From assembly GCA_002415855.1 (NCBI GenBank), contig DIAS01000085.1:1-8228 (forward strand): 8,228 nucleotides of DNA. Direction: 5' to 3'. Numbering within the stretch: the first letter of the stretch is position 1; each line of letters starts with the position of its first letter. Shown here one piece after another: positions 1-7,319 of the stretch. The position numbers and the translations under genes were made by a program. The DNA comes from Bacteroidales bacterium UBA5072. GTDB lineage: Bacteria > Bacteroidota > Bacteroidia > Bacteroidales > UBA10428. The notes beneath the pieces were generated by a model, which saw only the letters and a list, made by a program, of their open reading frames with translations, was not told the DNA's origin and searched no databases.

Positions 1-522
1 GAACTGGCCAGGTTGCGCAATCAAAAGCTGGGGTTTGTTTTTCAGGCCTATAACCTGTTACCCAGGACAACAGCGCTGGAGAATGTTGAACTTCCGCTGT
101 TTTATAACTCTTCTGTGAAGACAAAAGAAAGAAAGGAACGTGCTGTAAGGGCACTTGAGGCAGTGGGACTTGCTGATAGGATGCATCATATGCCCAATCA
201 GTTATCGGGTGGTCAGCAGCAAAGGGTCGCCATAGCGCGGTCTCTGGTAAATGATCCGGTAATGATCCTGGCGGATGAACCCACCGGGAACCTTGATACC
301 CGCACATCATTCGAGATCATGGAGTTGTTCCAGGATTTAAATGACAGGGGCAGAACCATTGTATACGTTACACATGAGCAGGATATCGCCAGGTTTGCAA
401 CACGCAACGTGGTTTTCCGCGATGGGCTCATCCAGCGTGAAAACCTGGTAACGGAAAGGATATTTGCCAGGGAAATACTGAAAACATTACCGATAGAAAA
501 CATCGAAGAATTTGATACATAA
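1..522 (+). CDS. ABC transporter ATP-binding protein, MacB/LolD type (5' truncated)
   Basis: This is the C-terminal 173 residues of an ABC ATPase that would energise the permease encoded just downstream. The frame is open from base 1, so the gene begins left of the window and the Walker A loop is missing; the TTG at 13 is not the true start. Visible motifs, numbered from the window edge, are the Q-loop (FVFQ, residues 12-15), the signature LSGGQQQR (68-75), Walker B ending in ILADEPTGNLD with Asp92 and Glu93, and the H-loop VTHE (about 125-128). The sequence around FVFQAYNLLP and the ADEPTGNLD block are typical of the MacB/LolD/FtsE group, whose members drive mechanotransmission-type permeases rather than forming a substrate channel. 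An acidic tail of about 30 residues follows the core. The stop is 15 bp before the permease ATG, which implies co-transcription. Substrate cannot be inferred. Confidence 0.95.
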   Translation, partial: ELARLRNQKLGFVFQAYNLLPRTTALENVELPLFYNSSVKTKERKERAVRALEAVGLADRMHHMPNQLSGGQQQRVAIARSLVNDPVMILADEPTGNLDTRTSFEIMELFQDLNDRGRTIVYVTHEQDIARFATRNVVFRDGLIQRENLVTERIFAREILKTLPIENIEEFDT

Positions 523-537
523 TAAAAATCAGACGGT

Positions 538-1758
538 ATGAGTTATTCAAACTTGTTTATAATAGCCATTAGGGCCCTGGTCAGAAACCGGTTGAGGGCG
601 ATACTCACCATGCTAGGTATCATCATCGGTGTGGCTTCAGTAATTGCCATGCTGGCCCTTGGTGAAGGATCAAAAAGGAGCATGCGCGAAGAATTATCCA
701 AAATGGGTACCAACATGATCATGGTGATGCCCAACTTCCAGCGGCGAGGAGGGGTCAGCCTGGGGAGTTCAAGCTCAAATGCCATTAAAATGGTTGATGT
801 GTTAGCGCTCCGGAATGAAGCAACTTACCTGGCTGCCGTGTCGCCGGAAGTCCGTGCCAGCGGTCAGGTTATTTATGGCAACCAGAATACACAGACGACA
901 ATTTACGGTGTCAGTGAAGAATATCTGGGAATCAGGAAACTGGTCATCAGCAACGGACGCATTTTCAATTCCCAGGAGGTTAAAAGTATGGCCAAGGTTT
1001 GTATCCTCGGTCAGACTGTTGTTGAAAACCTTTTCGGAACAGGTACGGATCCGGTAGGACTTTCCATCCGGATCAAAAACCTCCCTTTTTTGGTGATAGG
1101 CGTGTTGGAAGAGAAAGGTGAAAGCGGCATGGGTCAGGATCAGGACGATCTCATCCTCGCCCCGTATACCACTGTACAGCGCCGGCTTGCTGCCATTGAC
1201 TATATTAACGGCATATATGCCTCCGCTGTCAGCGAAGAAAAATCAACAAAGGCTAAGACGGAAATGGAAGAAATATTACGCAGAACGCACAAGCTGAAGG
1301 ATTCCGATGAAAATAATTTCAGGATCATGTCACAGTCGGAACTTATGGAGACCATGTCGTCCATGATGAGCATCATGACCTACCTGCTCGGGGCAATAGC
1401 AGCAATATCCCTTCTGGTAGGAGGAATCGGCATCATGAATATCATGTTCGTATCTGTTACTGAACGAACCCGTGAGATCGGACTACGCATGTCCATCGGC
1501 GGCCGCAGCCAGGACATTCTTAAACAATTCCTGGTGGAATCGATCATCCTGAGCATCCTGGGTGGACTATTCGGAATTATCCTGGGTTACATCATTGCCA
1601 AGGGAGCCGGATCGCTGATGGATACCAAAGCCTATGTACAGACACAGGCAGTTGTGCTTTCCTTTGTTGTATGTTTCGCGATTGGTGTATTTTTTGGCTG
1701 GTACCCCGCCCGAAAAGCTGCCAACCTGAATCCTATCGATGCCCTGCGGTATGAATAG
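538..1758 (+). CDS. MacB/FtsX-type ABC transporter permease
   Basis: This 406-residue inner-membrane permease has the MacB layout: a short cytoplasmic N-terminus, one membrane helix (about 21-43, containing TMLGIIIGVASVIAM), a large periplasmic domain (about 45-275), then three C-terminal helices (about 279-306, 330-357 and 370-390). Family landmarks are GEGSK after helix 1, the cytoplasmic coupling stretch TEREIG-like TERTREIGLRMSIGGRSQDIL (about 308-328), and the closing motif PARKAANLNPIDALRYE. Length matches stand-alone permeases that pair with a separate ATPase, unlike E. coli MacB, where the two are fused. MacB-family proteins usually work with a periplasmic adaptor and a TolC-like channel to expel peptides, macrolides or lipid-linked products; no adaptor is visible here. 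The ATG at 538 gives a complete first helix; no strong Shine-Dalgarno precedes it. The adjacent two-component system suggests responsive control, but that is inference. Confidence 0.93.
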   Translation: MSYSNLFIIAIRALVRNRLRAILTMLGIIIGVASVIAMLALGEGSKRSMREELSKMGTNMIMVMPNFQRRGGVSLGSSSSNAIKMVDVLALRNEATYLAAVSPEVRASGQVIYGNQNTQTTIYGVSEEYLGIRKLVISNGRIFNSQEVKSMAKVCILGQTVVENLFGTGTDPVGLSIRIKNLPFLVIGVLEEKGESGMGQDQDDLILAPYTTVQRRLAAIDYINGIYASAVSEEKSTKAKTEMEEILRRTHKLKDSDENNFRIMSQSELMETMSSMMSIMTYLLGAIAAISLLVGGIGIMNIMFVSVTERTREIGLRMSIGGRSQDILKQFLVESIILSILGGLFGIILGYIIAKGAGSLMDTKAYVQTQAVVLSFVVCFAIGVFFGWYPARKAANLNPIDALRYE

Positions 1759-1810
1759 ATTTAAAGAAAATTTCAAGAGTAGTTCAGTGGGTTAATAGTG
1801 GGGTAGTGTT

Positions 1811-1861
1811 GCTGGCTCCGCTGAGGGTTTATGACCGGACGCGGAGCCGGCTTTAAGTTTT
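1811..1861 (+). terminator. Hairpin with T-rich tail, possible terminator or attenuator
   Basis: An inverted repeat lies in the gap after the permease gene. The arms are gctggctccgc (1811-1821) and gcggagccggc (1841-1851), giving an 11-bp GC-rich stem with one G-U pair. The 19-base loop can add a small inner GGT/ACC pairing. The stem is followed by TTTAAGTTTT, an interrupted T-run. This could end transcripts of the transporter before the kinase gene, or weaken read-through. The long loop and broken T-run make it an imperfect intrinsic terminator. Confidence 0.45.
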
Positions 1862-1910
1862 CGCTACATTAGCAGGATATGACAAAATAACAGGATACTA
1901 ATTTGTATTT

Positions 1911-3020
1911 ATGAAATCACAGAAATTACACGGAAGCAGCGTAAAAGTCCTGTTGCATATTGCAGCCTGGGCTATTTTACTGGGATTGCCACTGTACAAT
2001 TTCAACCGGTCGGATGTCCCGAGAGCATTTGTGTGGATCTACTATATCAGTGCCATTCTCAACGGATTAATCTTTTACAGTAACTATTTGGTTCTTATTC
2101 CAAAATTTTTCTTCAGAAGCAGTAGGATTAAATATTACTTATCAGCTGTTGTTTTGACCATTTGCTTGTTCTTTGTTTCCTATCTGTCCTATTCCTATGT
2201 TTTCGATCGGGGAATCCGAAATGGAATTCCCGGTGAAATGCAAAGAGAACCAATTGAGAACCGGAGAGAAACCGGTCCCCCAAGAGACAGGCGTGAATTC
2301 AGACCCTTTGGGCCCATGCATTTCTATAATTATACCTTTACAGCCATGGTGGTAACCATTTTTGCCCTCGGACTCAGGGTGCTGGAGCGTCATGCGCAGG
2401 TAGAAAAGCGGCAGAAAGAACTCGAGAAAGAGAAACTGAATTCGGAGCTCGCCTTTCTCAAAAACCAGATAAGTCCACATTTCTTTTTCAATACCTTGAA
2501 TAACATCTATTCATTGATAAGCATCAATACGGAAGATTCGCAGAATGCCGTGCTGAAGCTGTCGCGTATGATGCGTTACCTGCTATATGAATCGGAGCAC
2601 GGGGAAACGGAACTCAGCAGCGAAATCGACTTCATGAACAATTACATCGATCTGATGCGGCTACGGATGAGCGATAAGGTTAAGCTCAGTGTTACATTCC
2701 CAGAAAAATACGAGAACATTTCCATTCCCCCGTTGTTGTTTATTTCCGTTATCGAAAATGCTTTCAAACACGGCATCAGTTACCGGGAAAAATCATTTAT
2801 CGACATTTCCATGGAAGTCTCCGGAGAAATGATTATCTTCAGGTGTATCAACAGCATTGTGAAAACAGGGGATGAATCCTCCTCACAACATTCAGGGATC
2901 GGCCTCGAAAATGTGAGCAAGAGATTGAATCTTCTGTTCCCTGGCAGGCATGAATATAAGATTATCAGAACTGACGGGGTATTTAACGTATTTATTAGCG
3001 TTACCGTGAAAAAAACCTAA
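1911..3020 (+). CDS. LytS-family sensor histidine kinase
   Basis: This 369-residue kinase has four predicted membrane helices (about 13-29, 39-60, 76-97 and 139-156), a charged coiled-coil linker (about 157-182), a His_kinase (LytS-type) dimerisation/phosphoacceptor box and an HATPase domain. The H-box QISPHFFFNTLNN places the phosphorylated His at 190. The N-box is ENAFKH (282-287), and the GIGLENV G-box begins at Gly329. By the positive-inside rule the roughly 40-residue loop between helices 3 and 4 faces the periplasm; it is rich in Arg, Glu and Pro and is the only sizeable extracytoplasmic region. The partner is the LytTR regulator starting 4 bp downstream. Such pairs are common in Bacteroidota and often sit beside transporters. 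The ligand is unknown. The ATG at 1911 lacks a clear Shine-Dalgarno sequence, though GGATA lies further upstream. Confidence 0.94.
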   Translation: MKSQKLHGSSVKVLLHIAAWAILLGLPLYNFNRSDVPRAFVWIYYISAILNGLIFYSNYLVLIPKFFFRSSRIKYYLSAVVLTICLFFVSYLSYSYVFDRGIRNGIPGEMQREPIENRRETGPPRDRREFRPFGPMHFYNYTFTAMVVTIFALGLRVLERHAQVEKRQKELEKEKLNSELAFLKNQISPHFFFNTLNNIYSLISINTEDSQNAVLKLSRMMRYLLYESEHGETELSSEIDFMNNYIDLMRLRMSDKVKLSVTFPEKYENISIPPLLFISVIENAFKHGISYREKSFIDISMEVSGEMIIFRCINSIVKTGDESSSQHSGIGLENVSKRLNLLFPGRHEYKIIRTDGVFNVFISVTVKKT

Positions 3021-3024
3021 GCAG

Positions 3025-3741
3025 ATGATTAACACCATTGCCATTGACGATGAACCGCTTGCCTTACAATTGATCGCGGGTTATATTGAGAAAACTCCGG
3101 GTCTGGACCTCACAGGTAAGTTCGATAATCCGCTTGATGCAGTTGATTTCATGGCAAACGAGTCAGTGGATCTTATTTTTCTGGATATTCAGATGCCAGA
3201 CCTTACAGGGATTGAGTTTGCGCGTTCCATTACCAGAGGGCCGAAAGTAATTTTTACAACTGCCTACGAGAAATATGCCCTGGAAGGTTTCCGCCTGGAA
3301 GTTGTGGATTACCTTTTAAAGCCATTCAGTTACGAGGAGTTCTTTAAGGCAGTTCAGAAGGCAATGCGACTGATGCGTCTTGAACAGAAAGAAAACGCCG
3401 TTCAGGTCGAAGCTAACAATGAGTTCCTGTTCCTGAAATCCGAATACAAAATCCGGAGGATCAATTTTACGGACATTTTATACATCGAGGGCCTGAAAGA
3501 TTATGTAAAGGTATATACCAAAAATGATCCCAAACCTGTATTGTCGCTGGCCTCGCTGAAACTACTGGAGACAAAGCTTCCCGAATCTACTTTCATGCGC
3601 GTTCACCGTTCCTTTATTGTGAACCTCGAAAAGATTGAAACCATTGAACGGAGCCGGATCATCTTTGGCAAGGTGTATATACCGGTTAGCGATCAATACA
3701 AGGACAAGTTCCAGGAATTCATCAACAACAATTTCCTGTAG
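3025..3741 (+). CDS. LytTR-family response regulator
   Basis: This 238-residue cytoplasmic regulator has an N-terminal receiver domain and a C-terminal LytTR DNA-binding domain. Receiver landmarks are the acidic pair Asp8-Asp9, phosphoacceptor Asp54 in FLDIQMPDLTG, Thr79 in IFTTAY and Lys99 in LLKPF. A linker of about 25 residues leads to the LytTR domain (about 133-235), with the typical ILYIEGLKDYVKVYT and TFMRVHRSFIVNL segments. The gene starts 4 bp after the kinase stop, so the two are almost certainly co-expressed and cognate. LytTR proteins bind paired short direct repeats upstream of targets. Plausible targets are the transporter genes or this operon itself, but no convincing site could be identified in the window. 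Its stop codon is 2 bp from that of the convergent galT. Length and residues are normal for the family; no defect is seen. Confidence 0.95.
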   Translation: MINTIAIDDEPLALQLIAGYIEKTPGLDLTGKFDNPLDAVDFMANESVDLIFLDIQMPDLTGIEFARSITRGPKVIFTTAYEKYALEGFRLEVVDYLLKPFSYEEFFKAVQKAMRLMRLEQKENAVQVEANNEFLFLKSEYKIRRINFTDILYIEGLKDYVKVYTKNDPKPVLSLASLKLLETKLPESTFMRVHRSFIVNLEKIETIERSRIIFGKVYIPVSDQYKDKFQEFINNNFL

Positions 3742-3746
3742 TACTA
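3739..3746. other. Abutting convergent stop codons (TAGTACTA palindrome)
   Basis: The response-regulator stop TAG (3739-3741) and the galT stop, read as CTA on the plus strand (3744-3746), are separated by two bases. Together they form the perfect 8-bp palindrome TAGTACTA. No GC-rich hairpin with a T-run is evident between or just beyond the two ends, so transcripts from both sides probably run into the opposite gene. Confidence 0.8.
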
Positions 3747-4778
3747 TAGCTTGCTGTAATGTTTGGCAGGCAGGTCACGCAAGATGGCCGCGCTGGTTTC
3801 GGCCGTTATATCCCGTTGCGGATTTGCTAGCAATTCGTAACCAACCATGAATTTCTTAATGGTGGCTGACCGGAGCAGCGGCGGGTAAAAATGCATATGC
3901 ATCTGCCATTCGCTGTGTTCTGCACCATCTGTTGGAGCCTGGTGAATACCTGCCGAATAAGGGAATGAAACCTTAAAAAGGTTGTCATACCGGGTGGTCA
4001 AAACCTGAATAGCTCCGGCAAGATCCGTGATGTCCCTGGCAGAGAGCTGAAGAATATGCTGTAGCCTGCTTTTCGGCAGGATCATGGTTTCATAGGGCCA
4101 AACCGCCCAAAAAGGGACAAGGACCACAAAGCGGTCATTTTCATAAATAATCCTGTCTTTCTTACCGAGCTCAGCTTGCAGATAATCCTGAAGCAGTGGT
4201 GATTTCTTTTCCTGGAAATATATCAGTTGTTGGGCCTGTTCCTTGGCAGGTTCAACAGGAATAGTCTCCTGTGCCCATATCTGACCGTGCGGATGTGGAT
4301 TACTGCAACCCATGATTTCACCCTTGTTCTCAAATATCTGCACATAATTGATAAATGGATAAGCTCCCAGGGTTTTGTATTCTTCCTGCCAGGTTCTGAT
4401 TACCGATTCAATGTCTGGCAGATCCATTTCTGCAAGGGTCAGGTTGTGTTGTGGAGAGAAGCAGATAACTTTGCAGATTCCCCTTTCCGACCGGGCGATA
4501 AGCATACCGGAATCGTTAAGGTCAAAGGCAGGCATGTTTTCGATGAGGGCACTGAAATCATTGACAAAGGTATAGGTGTTTCTGTAATCCGGATTGGCAA
4601 TCCCGTTTGCCCTTGCGTTGCCAGGACATAAATAACACGCAGGATCATATACAACGGTGTTTCTTTCCGATTTCCCTTCTTCGTGTCCCTGCCAGGGCCT
4701 TTTTGTCCGGTGTGGTGCCACCAGTACCCACTCGCCGGTAAGCCTGTTTAACCGGCGATGACTAAACTGCTGAATCAT
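3744..4778 (-). CDS. galT: Galactose-1-phosphate uridylyltransferase
   Basis: GalT exchanges UMP between UDP-glucose and galactose-1-phosphate in the Leloir pathway of galactose use, in the cytoplasm. The 344-residue product is close in length and sequence style to E. coli GalT (348). The active-site motif MGCSNPHPHGQIWA holds the metal-ligand His162 and the nucleophile His164, which is uridylylated. Other zinc ligands by pattern are Cys48 and Cys51 (CYLCPGN) and His111 (CFSPQH). The second metal site appears intact, with Glu180, His279, His294 and His296 (WQMHMHFYPPLLRS). The start at 4778 gives the expected N-terminus, with the RLNRLTGEWVLVAPHRTKRPW block near residues 9-29. It lies 17 bp after the esterase gene and could be co-transcribed from sucA. 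No galK, galM or galE is visible in this window, which is less usual than a gal cluster. Confidence 0.97.
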   Translation of the reverse strand: MIQQFSHRRLNRLTGEWVLVAPHRTKRPWQGHEEGKSERNTVVYDPACYLCPGNARANGIANPDYRNTYTFVNDFSALIENMPAFDLNDSGMLIARSERGICKVICFSPQHNLTLAEMDLPDIESVIRTWQEEYKTLGAYPFINYVQIFENKGEIMGCSNPHPHGQIWAQETIPVEPAKEQAQQLIYFQEKKSPLLQDYLQAELGKKDRIIYENDRFVVLVPFWAVWPYETMILPKSRLQHILQLSARDITDLAGAIQVLTTRYDNLFKVSFPYSAGIHQAPTDGAEHSEWQMHMHFYPPLLRSATIKKFMVGYELLANPQRDITAETSAAILRDLPAKHYSKL

Positions 4779-4795
4779 ACATTAAGATTGATAGT

Positions 4796-6052
4796 TTACT
4801 TACCTTCCAATTCGTTGAACCAGTCCAGTGTCAATATTCCCCAGGGTAAAAGGCCGGTACCATGATCCAGTCCCGGCAGTTCATAATAGGAAACCTTTTC
4901 GGTTCCGGCTCCTGCATTGATAAAATCCTGGTAAAGTTCGGAAGATTGCTCATGTGGCACTGTTTGGTCTACTGAGCCATGATAAAGGTGCAGTTTTGTA
5001 TTCGTATTCCAGGCACCAACAGTGTTTTCAGTCAATAATTCCCTGAGCCTGCTGAACTCCGGCCCCGTCTGAAAACTGCTGATCAGGGATCCGGTCACAA
5101 GATCTGCTATCTGGTTCGTTAACTGGGCATTCACCTGGCCATTGCTGTAATCACCTGAAAACAATTCCGGGATCCTTGCTGCATAAGTTGAGTTGAAAAA
5201 CTTGTCGAGCGGTTCCTGAAGCAAGCCGATGTCCTGCTGCGAATAAATAAAATAAGGAAGGTACAAAGGACTGTCATAGGTTTCAAGACCCAGCAGGTAT
5301 GAGGCCATGGTCATCAGATCATAGGCGCCGGCACCGCACGAAGCGGCAACAACATCAATACCGGCATCTTCCCCGTTCTCAATTTCATCGAGAACGGACA
5401 GTGTAGCCCAGCCTCCCTGTGAGTATCCCATCAGATAGGTTTTGCCGTTTCCGGCAGCCCGTATATTTTCTTTGAGCGACATTTCACCGAATGCATGCAT
5501 CATGTCGATCACGGCATTGTTCGTGGTCGTTCTGTGGTAATATGGGTGCAGAAGGTTATCGGAAGCACCAAAACCGACGTAATCAGGTATCAATATGATA
5601 TATCCGTTGCTGGCCATTAGTTCCAGCATCAGGTAGTTCATGTTGAGCAAATCTTGCGTGGGAGCATTGGCGTGCGAGGTATTGGTGCCATTCTGGAAAC
5701 TTATCACGGGGAATGCCTCATCAGAAGTCGGCAAACAGACTAAACCAGAGGCAGTCACCACCGAATCGCGGTAGTGGGTTTGATAAGTCATGTAATATAA
5801 TTGCACGCCATATAGGGCCTTATCCTTGATGTTTGCTGCTTCCGGGTATTCATTTACCAGATCCACCAGATAGGATTCAACTGTCTCAAGCGGGTATTCA
5901 TACAATGAGCGGTAATTTACCAGGTAATTATCCCTGGTCTCATCCGATTCCTGCTGGCAGGACACGACCAAGACCAAAAACAAAATTACAGGCCATCCGG
6001 ACGCGAAAACCGGAAAAGTGCCTGAATCTGGATGTTTGATGTATTTCTTCAT
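4796..6052 (-). CDS. Predicted lipoprotein alpha/beta-hydrolase (secretory lipase/esterase-like)
   Basis: This 418-residue protein is a likely secreted serine esterase. The N-terminus has a rather long polar lead, a hydrophobic core (about 20-30) and a lipobox-like VVSC with Cys32 as probable lipid-anchor residue. The residues that follow, QQESDE, are acidic. The hydrolase fold shows PDYVGFGASD (about 156-165), nucleophile elbow GYSQGG with Ser211, and probable triad partners Asp362 (YHGSVDQTVP) and His397 (GLDHGTG). The segment NGTNTSHAN near 121-129 may form the oxyanion side. The pattern resembles secretory lipases and related bacterial alpha/beta-hydrolases; a carbohydrate esterase is also possible, and the substrate cannot be told from sequence. 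It sits 23 bp after sucB and 17 bp before galT. The ATG at 6052 is preceded by no clear Shine-Dalgarno sequence. Confidence 0.85.
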   Translation of the reverse strand: MKKYIKHPDSGTFPVFASGWPVILFLVLVVSCQQESDETRDNYLVNYRSLYEYPLETVESYLVDLVNEYPEAANIKDKALYGVQLYYMTYQTHYRDSVVTASGLVCLPTSDEAFPVISFQNGTNTSHANAPTQDLLNMNYLMLELMASNGYIILIPDYVGFGASDNLLHPYYHRTTTNNAVIDMMHAFGEMSLKENIRAAGNGKTYLMGYSQGGWATLSVLDEIENGEDAGIDVVAASCGAGAYDLMTMASYLLGLETYDSPLYLPYFIYSQQDIGLLQEPLDKFFNSTYAARIPELFSGDYSNGQVNAQLTNQIADLVTGSLISSFQTGPEFSRLRELLTENTVGAWNTNTKLHLYHGSVDQTVPHEQSSELYQDFINAGAGTEKVSYYELPGLDHGTGLLPWGILTLDWFNELEGK

Positions 6053-6075
6053 GAGGTTTGTTTCGTTATAATCGG

Positions 6076-7302
6076 TTATAAATCGAGCAGGATCTTTTCA
6101 GGATCGGCACCTTCAAGGACCATTTTAACAGGTGTCTCTATCAATTCCTTGACTTTCACAAGGAACCCCACTGAATCGCGCCCGTCAATCATGCGATGAT
6201 CATATGAAAGCGCTACATACATGATGGGTCTTATTTCTATACGGCCATTGATCACTACTGGACGATCCACGATATTATGCATTCCCAGGATGGCTGACTG
6301 GGGAGGATTAAGGATGGGTGTCGACAGCATGGAGCCAAATACTCCGCCGTTGGTAATGGTAAATGTACCGCCGGTCATTTCCTCAATGGAAAGTCTGGCG
6401 GCTCTGGCCTTTTGTGCAAGTTCATTAATGGCAAGCTCCAGACCTGCAATGCTTTGCTGCTGCGCATTTCGGATAACCGGTACCATCAGGCCCTTATCAG
6501 TCTGCACCGCTATGGCAATATCGATGAAAGCGGGTGTGATGATATCGTCTCCATCGATCATTGAATTTACTTTAGGGAATAACAGCAAGGATTCTGCACA
6601 GGCTTTGGCGAAAAACGACATTAATCCCAGCTTCAGACTATGCTTTTCCTGAAATGCAGCCTGATACTTCCTGCGCATTTCCATCACAGCGCTCATATCC
6701 AATTCGTTAAACGTTGTAAGCATGGCGGTTTCATTCTTAACTGAAACCAACCGTTTACTGAGCTTACGCCGGAGTGGCGACATGGGAGTCCTTTCAGTCT
6801 GGCGACCACTGAATACTGGAGAGGGAGCAGGTAATGGGGTTTTAAGCTGATTATTCACCACCATTTCAACTTCCTGACGGGTAATTTTCCTTAATCCCTG
6901 CAGGATAGCATTGAGATCCAGTTGATGAACATCCATGATACGTTGCGCCAGCGGGGTTACTTTAATGCCGGTGCCCTGTTCATTTTTTACAGGGGCTGCT
7001 GATTTTGTCTCTTCCTTCCCTTTGGAGGCTGCTGCAACAGCAACTGCTACTGGCGCTGCAGCTGATCCTTCCGTATCAAGCGTACAGGCAACATCACCTA
7101 CCTGAACCTTTTCCCCCGGTTTCACCAGGATGGATAGTTTCCCCGATTCTGGTGCAATAAGAGGGAGTGTAGCCTTATCAGATTCCACTTCGGCAATTTC
7201 CTGATCCTTTTCGATCCATGCTCCGTTTTCTGCCAACCAGTTACCAATTGCCACTTCTGTAATCGATTCACCGGCACTGGGTATTTTGATTTCAATGATC
7301 AT
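6076..7302 (-). CDS. sucB: 2-oxoglutarate dehydrogenase E2, dihydrolipoyl succinyltransferase
   Basis: This is the core E2 subunit, which carries the succinyl group on lipoyl-lysine and passes it to CoA. The 408-residue protein has an N-terminal lipoyl domain (about 2-77) with Lys43 in EVESDKATL as the lipoylation site, an Ala/Pro-rich flexible linker (about 80-110), a peripheral-subunit-binding segment (about 113-150), a second linker, and the catalytic domain (about 172-408). Catalytic residues are His369 and Asp373 in SYDHRMIDGRDS. The E(V/I)ESDKA form and the tight link to sucA favour the succinyl- over the acetyltransferase. The binding segment is unusual: the normal glycine-rich loop before the final helix is shortened to LQGLRKITRQEV. 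The gene starts 17 bp after the sucA stop. The E3 dihydrolipoamide dehydrogenase gene is not in the window. Confidence 0.95.
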   Translation of the reverse strand: MIIEIKIPSAGESITEVAIGNWLAENGAWIEKDQEIAEVESDKATLPLIAPESGKLSILVKPGEKVQVGDVACTLDTEGSAAAPVAVAVAAASKGKEETKSAAPVKNEQGTGIKVTPLAQRIMDVHQLDLNAILQGLRKITRQEVEMVVNNQLKTPLPAPSPVFSGRQTERTPMSPLRRKLSKRLVSVKNETAMLTTFNELDMSAVMEMRRKYQAAFQEKHSLKLGLMSFFAKACAESLLLFPKVNSMIDGDDIITPAFIDIAIAVQTDKGLMVPVIRNAQQQSIAGLELAINELAQKARAARLSIEEMTGGTFTITNGGVFGSMLSTPILNPPQSAILGMHNIVDRPVVINGRIEIRPIMYVALSYDHRMIDGRDSVGFLVKVKELIETPVKMVLEGADPEKILLDL

Positions 7303-7305
7303 AGG

Positions 7306-7310
7306 CTCCT
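7306..7310 (-). promoter_or_regulatory. Possible ribosome binding site of sucB
   Basis: Reading the minus strand, AGGAG lies three bases before the sucB ATG (AGGAG-CCT-ATG). It is the clearest Shine-Dalgarno-like string ahead of any gene here, but the spacing is shorter than usual and Bacteroidota often do not depend on such sites, so its role is uncertain. Confidence 0.35.
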
Positions 7311-7319
7311 GTTAAAGCA

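Noticed and set aside
1864..1911. Possible Bacteroidota promoter (TAnnTTTG-like TACATTAG and TAATTTG) before the kinase gene
   Set aside because: Each differs from the consensus, and neither has a TTTG element at the expected upstream distance. The second is almost on the start codon.
2142..2480. Open frame of 112 codons opposite the kinase gene
   Set aside because: It is antisense to the kinase membrane and H-box region, with no independent support.
2463..2505. H-box ISPHFFFN instead of the more common INPHFLFN in the kinase
   Set aside because: The phosphoacceptor His and following Asn are intact, and such conservative changes are ordinary in this family.
3786..3804. GGCCG/CGGCC stem just past the regulator stop, as its terminator
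   Set aside because: It has only five base pairs, no T-run follows, and it lies in the conserved galT C-terminal coding region.
4227..4631. Open frame of 134 codons on the plus strand inside galT
   Set aside because: It is antisense to a gene with all catalytic and metal-binding residues in place, and its translation shows no family features.
6065..6085. Near-repeat gttataatcg / gttataaatcg between sucB and the esterase gene
   Set aside because: It is two AT-rich copies, partly inside the sucB stop region, and too short to distinguish from chance.
6221..6652. Open frame of 143 codons on the plus strand inside sucB
   Set aside because: It lies opposite the conserved catalytic domain and its Met/Ser/Ala-rich translation is typical of a shadow frame.
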